Source of the DNA: Neonectria sp. B-13
Lineage: Eukaryota; Ascomycota; Sordariomycetes; Hypocreales; Nectriaceae
Direction: 5' to 3'
Length of the DNA stretch: 10,669 nt
NCBI GenBank assembly: GCA_002682825.1
Contig: NOKP01000104.1
Location: 12,479-23,147 of the forward strand
Shown here: piece after piece, positions 6,828 through 10,669 of the stretch
Layout: each line of letters opens with the position of its first letter
How positions within the stretch are numbered: position 1 is the stretch's first letter
Translations under genes and position numbers: made by a program
The notes under the pieces: generated by a model
What the model was told of the DNA's origin: nothing
The model's input: the letters and a program-made list of their open reading frames with translations, nothing else
Databases searched by the model: none

Positions 6828-8014
6828 ATGAAGATATCAAATCTCATCAGCGCAAGCCTCGTGGCTCTGCTGTCTAGTATCAGTTATGTTCAAGCAGCAA
6901 CTTACTCCAACCCATTGGAACCCAGAAATGGTGGCGATCCCAGTATCGTCTGGCACGCAGGCTGGTATTACATGACATCAACCACTTGGGGCGATGTCCG
7001 TCTTAGAAGGGCAAAAACCCTGAACGGGCTCAAGACTGGAGAGTCAAAGATCATTTATCAGAGCAATGAGCCCAGCAGATGCTGCAATGTTTGGGCTCCC
7101 GAATTGCACAATGTTGGCGGAACGTAAGTTTTACATTACAATCCATGTGCTGGTAGCTGTACTAACCATTTTTGTTCAGATGGCATGTGTATTTCTCTGC
7201 TGGAACCCGAGCCAATACCGACAAGCAGCGCTCCCAAGTCCTCAAAGGTATGTCCATTCTACTACTACCATCCGTGGCTGCGACATGAAGCTGACTACTC
7301 ATACCAGGTGGCGCCAACCCATGGGATGCATTCAGCTTTGCCGGCACACTCAACACGCCAAACTGGGCCATTGACGGCACCCGGCTTACAATCGACAACA
7401 AAAACTATTTCGTCTACTCGTGTTGGAGATCCGATACTGGAACCAACCTTCAAAGTCTTTGTATCTCAACAATGTCCTCACCTACGACCCTCACTGGCGG
7501 AGAGTTCCTCCTTTCATCTCCCACTGCCGACTGGGAGAGGTTCGGAGATTTCCCAGTGAATGAGGGGCCATTTGCCCTTTACCACGGAGGAAAGACGTTC
7601 ATTTCATTCTCTGCGTCCTTCTGTGGATCTCCGCAATACAGTCTCGGATATCTCACGTACGGAGGCAGCGGTGACCCTCGTCAGAAATCCAACTGGAAGA
7701 AGTCAGGTCGTCAATTCACTGCTGCCAACGGAAACTTTGGAACAGGCCATAACTCGTAAGTAATCACTGATGATTTCGACTTATCATCTTCGGGGGTAGT
7801 TCAAGGCTGACACTTTCCAACTTCAAACAGATTCTTCACTTCGCCCGACGGAACCGAGACTTGGATGGCCTATCACTCCACTCCCAACGCAGCTGGAAGC
7901 TGTGGCGACCGCTTCGCCAATGCAAAGAAGATTGACTGGAACCCAGATGGCTCTCCCAAGCTCGGGTCAGCTCCTGCCGCTAACCAGAACCTTGCAGGTC
8001 CTCGCGGTGAGTGA
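6828..8014 (+). CDS. Secreted GH43 glycosidase (probable alpha-L-arabinofuranosidase/arabinosidase), 4 exons
   Basis: Exons 6828-7123, 7180-7247, 7308-7755 and 7831-8014 join to 331 residues. Residues 1-23 are a signal peptide (hydrophobic core, cleavage after V-Q-A), so the enzyme is exported. Five-bladed propeller landmarks of GH43 follow: general base D37 (N-G-G-D-P-S-I-V), W-A-P-E-L-H at 89-94, the pKa-modulating D144 (W-A-I-D-G-T) and the general acid E207 (N-E-G-P). S-S-P-T-T-L and S-P-T-A-D-W-E-R between the latter two are also family-typical. It ends P-R-G-E, close to the usual P-S-G-E end, with no binding module. Members release L-arabinose or xylose from plant wall polysaccharides; I favour arabinofuranosidase (possibly subfamily 26), but the substrate is not proven. 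All splice sites are canonical. The stop overlaps an unused-looking GTGAGT (8007-8012). Confidence 0.92.
7124..7179 (+). other. Intron 1 of the GH43 gene (56 nt)
   Basis: Donor GTAAGT, branch point ACTAACC at 7161-7167, acceptor TTCAG. Removal joins A-C to A and restores G-T-W-H-V-Y-F-S-A, a family motif. Confidence 0.93.
7248..7307 (+). other. Intron 2 of the GH43 gene (60 nt)
   Basis: Donor GTATGT, branch-like GCTGAC, acceptor ACCAG. Removal restores V-L-K-G-G-A-N-P-W-D. Confidence 0.92.
7756..7830 (+). other. Intron 3 of the GH43 gene (75 nt)
   Basis: Donor GTAAGT, branch-like GCTGAC near 7806, acceptor AACAG. Removal joins G-H-N-S to F-F-T-S-P-D-G, the conserved late propeller strand. 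Confidence 0.93.
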
Positions 8015-8822
8015 GCCTGCATAGATTATGTTTCTGGAAGCCTCCTTCGTCTTCGGCTCGCCGAAAGAATACGTGCATCTGCTAGCTCTAGAGGGACTTG
8101 GTAGGGAGTTATAGGAGTGAATTTCTTAATATGGCAGACTGATGCTTTCAACAAGCTGAGGTAAAACTTTTATTTCTAGTCGTTCAACTTCTATTTACAT
8201 TATTATGCATCAACTATATATACCTTGATATGTCTGCGCATATGAGTGAAGCACTACATTTTTATACAGGTATCTAAAATACTGGCGCCTTATCAGATCA
8301 AGAGCCAACGACCCTGGCTAAGATTGAGTTTCGATATCTAAAAGATCTTCTGCATCCATCAAGATGACCTCACGCTGATCATGTCTCGATTGTGGCATAC
8401 TAATGCTTGCTACCGATCGACCCGTTTCAGCTCCGATGCCGATTATAGAACGTCTTTTCCGACCCACTAACAGTATTAACAAGTTCTAAAGCACGTATGG
8501 AGCCCGAATAAACTTTGCTGCACTTGCATTTCTCCCCCGGTATTCCCCACCGGAATGATAGTAATCCTTCCGCTCTAACAAGTATTCACGATGGAGAAAA
8601 GGGAGTCAGTCTGGAGAATAGTACTTGTTGATAATTGAGTTTTAAATAAGGTTAAGGAATAGAGTCAAGAAATTACAAGGTAAAAAAGATCCAATCTAGC
8701 CAGACATACATAAATACTGATCGCAGATAGTATTTTGCCCAATGCCGATGCCAACCTTCCCACTTCCGTACATGGCAGCGGCACATCATTCTTCTCCCCC
8801 TGTGCTGGCCGTCTCATGTTGC
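8015..8822. other. Shared 3' region between the two convergent glycosidase genes
   Basis: About 800 A/T-rich bases with no coding content, RNA gene or transposon end that I can support. It should contain both 3' UTRs. An AATAAA at 8507-8512 (+) and a TTTATT near 8166 (AATAAA on the minus strand) are both far from the stops they would serve. A six-base stem (TTCGGC/GCCGAA, 8052-8065) is too short to interpret. Confidence 0.5.
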
Positions 8823-9880
8823 TTAGGGGTACTTAGCCTGAAGTCTGTTGTATTCAGCTTGGGTGAGGGGAGTAACAACACCATGCTTCAAACCACGAGG
8901 GAAACCAGCAGCATTGGATTGCGCAAAAATGCCTGGGTTGAGGATGTTGGTGGTTTGGAAAGGAAGGTATTGGACGTAATCATCCATCCAGAGATGGTAT
9001 AAGTCGGGGTTATTGTTATCTCGGAACGATAAAGGACCTTCACGGGGAGACTCATTTCGGACAAATCCAGGGTTGCGGGTCCAGGTTCCAAATAGACCAC
9101 CCGTGGTTCGCTCTTGAAACACTTGGTTAGTTCTCTCGTCCTTTATGTAACGAACAAAATGACCAGGGGTCCCAAGGTACTGGAATTCTTGGTCGATCAC
9201 TGGAATGCCAGGGGCGTAATAGTCTTTGGGTGCACTGAAAGTAGCAAAGTCCTTGGTTGTTGCGTAGCGAATCTTATCGAGTCCCGCAAAACCAACATGG
9301 CCAGGATCGTTGGATGCGTAGTGTCGAGATGCCCAGAAGACGTAGTACTGGCTAGTGGCATCATCCCAAACGGCAGAGGGGGCCCAAGTCATACCAGCCG
9401 TGCTGGCTTCAACCGTGCGTAGTTTGGGGCCAGACCAGTTGACGAGATCCTTTGACTGCCAGATAACGAGACCGCGGCTACCATGACGGGTGGCTTTGTC
9501 CCAGCTAAAGCCAGGAGCGTTAATGTCAAGGTCGGGAGGCGAGTTAGTCCTGATGATAACAATTATGAAATGCCGGGTGAGATAAACATACCAGTAGCAA
9601 TAATAAAGTATTCGGAGCGAGCACTGTTAGTGACAAGATAAATGTCTCTAACGGCCCGGTCGCCAACAGTGGAGGCAAGAATAGGATTCCCGTTGTTTAG
9701 CTTTCTGTAGCTGAGGGGGTTGTTGCCGTTGGAAAGATACTGTTGGACTTTGGGTACCGGATCGGAGAACGTTGTAATGAGATAGCCAACGAACTTCTGC
9801 TGACGAGGTAACACTGCATTGGCAGAGGCAGTGAGTGCCAAAGCCGCGGTTGCGACAACTTGAAGTAAGTTCCAACGCAT
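8823..9880 (-). CDS. Secreted GH43-like glycoside hydrolase, 2 exons, intron acceptor lost
   Basis: Modelled exons 9880-9592 and 9532-8823 give 332 residues. The ATG at 9880-9878 is preferred over the upstream in-frame TTG because it begins a signal peptide (1-22, ending A-N-A). The mature part resembles fungal secreted GH43/arabinanase-like proteins: F-V-G-Y-L-I-T-T-F-S-D, A-V-R-D-I-Y-L-V-T-N-S-A-R-S-E-Y-F-I-I-A-T-D-L-D-I-N-A-P-G-F-S-W, W-A-P-S-A-V-W, Y-V-F-W-A-S-R, F-G-T-W-T-R, E-G-P and G-L-K-H-G at the end. Candidate catalytic acids are D79, D210 and E261, not proven. Substrate is probably an arabinose-containing polysaccharide. The anomaly: the intron reads GTATGT...CTAACTCGCCTCCCG and then the exon, with no AG where the family alignment needs one. 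Retention of the intron stops translation after 106 residues. It may be a young pseudogene, use another splice, or reflect a sequence error. Confidence 0.85.
9533..9591 (-). other. Intron with defective 3' splice site (59 nt)
   Basis: Donor GTATGT and branch point GACTAAC are canonical, and the branch-to-exon distance is normal, but the intron ends CCCG rather than CAG, as if one A were missing. Splicing at this border is what restores I-I-A-T-D-L-D-I-N. A nearby AG (9551-9550) shifts the frame with the canonical donor; it keeps frame only with a weak GTTTAT donor at 9587, leaving a 38-nt intron. Confidence 0.7.
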
Positions 9881-10431
9881 CTTGCAAGTTTCGGGGTGCA
9901 AGTATAGGAACTATAAGTGAGACTTGTGTAGTGAGATACAGTTTCTTTTTTTTTTCAAGCAGAAATTGTGGCTTGATATCTGTTTTTGAATCTGCGTATT
10001 GTTATATTTCAGTACCTAGACCGACGTTTCAATATATTCCGCGCTTGTTCTATTGGGTCGGTTGGAAGGTGTAAGTCGTCAATGCTCATGCGACGCGCTA
10101 ATTGACGGTAAAATCCATTTTGAGCCAGTGCCACTTTGTAGCACAGATGAACTCGGGTTATCTCGCAGCTTGCATAAGAAACATCGTGACGTCCTTGCAC
10201 GAGTAGGTTGCGCATGGTACCCCTGCTTACCATGTACCCCATGTATGTGCCGCAGCCATGGTATCGGGCGGAGGGTGTTTCTCCGTTCTCGATCTGGGGA
10301 ATAACCATGGATATAGGGAGTAGGTAGGGGGGCGAATGCTGTCAGCCCATCGTTTCAGAAATGGTTCTACTAGTTAATTAAGGGTGTCATGGGGTCACCC
10401 CCTATTAGCGCGGCTTATCCCTTTGACTGTC
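9881..10431 (-). promoter_or_regulatory. Upstream region of the second glycosidase gene
   Basis: No supported gene. Relative to the minus-strand gene it has a poly(A) run (T10-11 at about 9946-9956), an A/T-rich AATATATT at 10031-10038 and a CCAAT box (ATTGG at 10052-10056, about 175 bp upstream). A hairpin CATGGTA/TACCATG (10213-10234) with a third CATGGTA at 10257-10263 lies further up. Open frames of 80-100 codons on both strands at 10009-10308 overlap each other and resemble nothing I know. Confidence 0.4.
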
Positions 10432-10669
10432 GTAAGCCTACACTTCCGTACCAAGCCCCACATGACCCCCGCTAAGGCTGAGGTACATAAAGTGACTTTA
10501 AGCACCAGCGAGATCAATACGGTTGTGAAGGGTGCAATGTATCTCTATGTAAATCTGGGAATCGCCGGGACTTCTATCGCCGTATAAATTTGGTGGGGTT
10601 GAATGTACCTTTCATTTAGTACTCTCTGGTTGGACTAAATCCCCGTTCGCAAACCAAGTGTAGGCTTAC
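10432..10669. mobile_element. Candidate MITE-like element bounded by a 14-bp inverted repeat
   Basis: GTAAGCCTACACTT at 10432-10445 is repeated exactly, inverted, at 10656-10669, the last bases of the window. The 238-bp interior is non-coding and holds smaller palindromes (TAAAGTGACTTTA at 10488-10500; TTTAGT/ACTAAA at 10615-10639). If the outer TA on each side is a target duplication, the ends are AGCCTACACTT, as for a Tc1/mariner-type MITE. The repeat may continue beyond the window, so the true ends and any duplication cannot be judged. Confidence 0.5.

Noticed and set aside
7441..7500. Possible frameshift in GH43 exon 3 around L-C-I-S-T-M
   Set aside because: The spliced frame runs open from 7308 to 7755, and the segment aligns with the usual family stretch with only a Tyr-to-Cys type difference.
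7185..7559. 124-codon plus-strand ORF inside the GH43 gene
   Set aside because: It reads through intron 2 in the wrong frame; the spliced frame carries all family motifs.
8742..9422. Plus-strand ORFs over the second glycosidase
   Set aside because: Antisense shadows; the minus strand carries the signal peptide and propeller motifs.
10009..10308. Minus-strand 99-residue and plus-strand 83-residue ORFs
   Set aside because: They overlap each other on opposite strands, start at non-ATG codons or in weak context, lie in the promoter of the second glycosidase, and resemble no known family.
6360..10600. Scattered CreA-type SYGGRG hexamers (for example 6364, 6456, 10268, 10294, 10593)
   Set aside because: The motif is degenerate enough to occur about once per 250 bp by chance, so these are not listed as separate sites.
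1..10669. CRISPR array, bacterial operon or phage content
   Set aside because: No regularly spaced repeats and no Shine-Dalgarno-led gene strings; introns and gene families are eukaryotic.

Overview
The window reads as accessory DNA of a filamentous ascomycete (Pezizomycotina). Three things point there. Short introns of 56-75 nt carry GTAAGT/GTATGT donors and CTAAC or CTGAC branch points. Two genes encode secreted plant-cell-wall glycosidases. The transposons are of fungal type, and one carries stop codons of the kind left by repeat-induced point mutation (RIP). I cannot name the species from the sequence.

Layout, left to right. 1-689 (+): the last two thirds of an arylamine N-acetyltransferase gene, with the catalytic Cys outside the window. 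About 911-2400 (-): a 5'-truncated, decayed Tad1-like LINE that keeps only its RNase H and C-terminal zinc-knuckle part. 2401-2601: an unexplained block of about 200 bp very dense in TCGA (ATTCGA/TCGAAT), with ends that resemble each other in inverted orientation. 2801-5785: a complete, apparently intact hAT DNA transposon of 2985 bp, with 24-bp terminal inverted repeats and an uninterrupted 855-residue transposase, but no matching 8-bp target duplication. 5786-6827: an intergenic stretch ending in the promoter of the next gene. 6828-8014 (+): a secreted GH43 glycosidase in four exons. 8823-9880 (-): a second secreted protein of a different GH43-like type, in two exons, whose intron lacks an AG acceptor. 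10432-10669: a candidate small inverted-repeat (MITE-like) element whose right repeat ends on the last base of the window.

The two glycosidase genes converge with 808 bp between their stop codons. By family they could act together on arabinose-containing polysaccharides such as arabinan or arabinoxylan; that pairing is inference. The acetyltransferase belongs to a family that conjugates arylamines, and in some fungi detoxifies plant benzoxazolinone-derived aminophenols. The picture is a niche-adaptation segment (wall degradation plus detoxification) broken up by transposons. I see no clearly new multi-gene system. The items most worth checking are the TCGA-rich block, the hAT element without a target duplication, the missing splice acceptor and the inverted repeat at the right edge.
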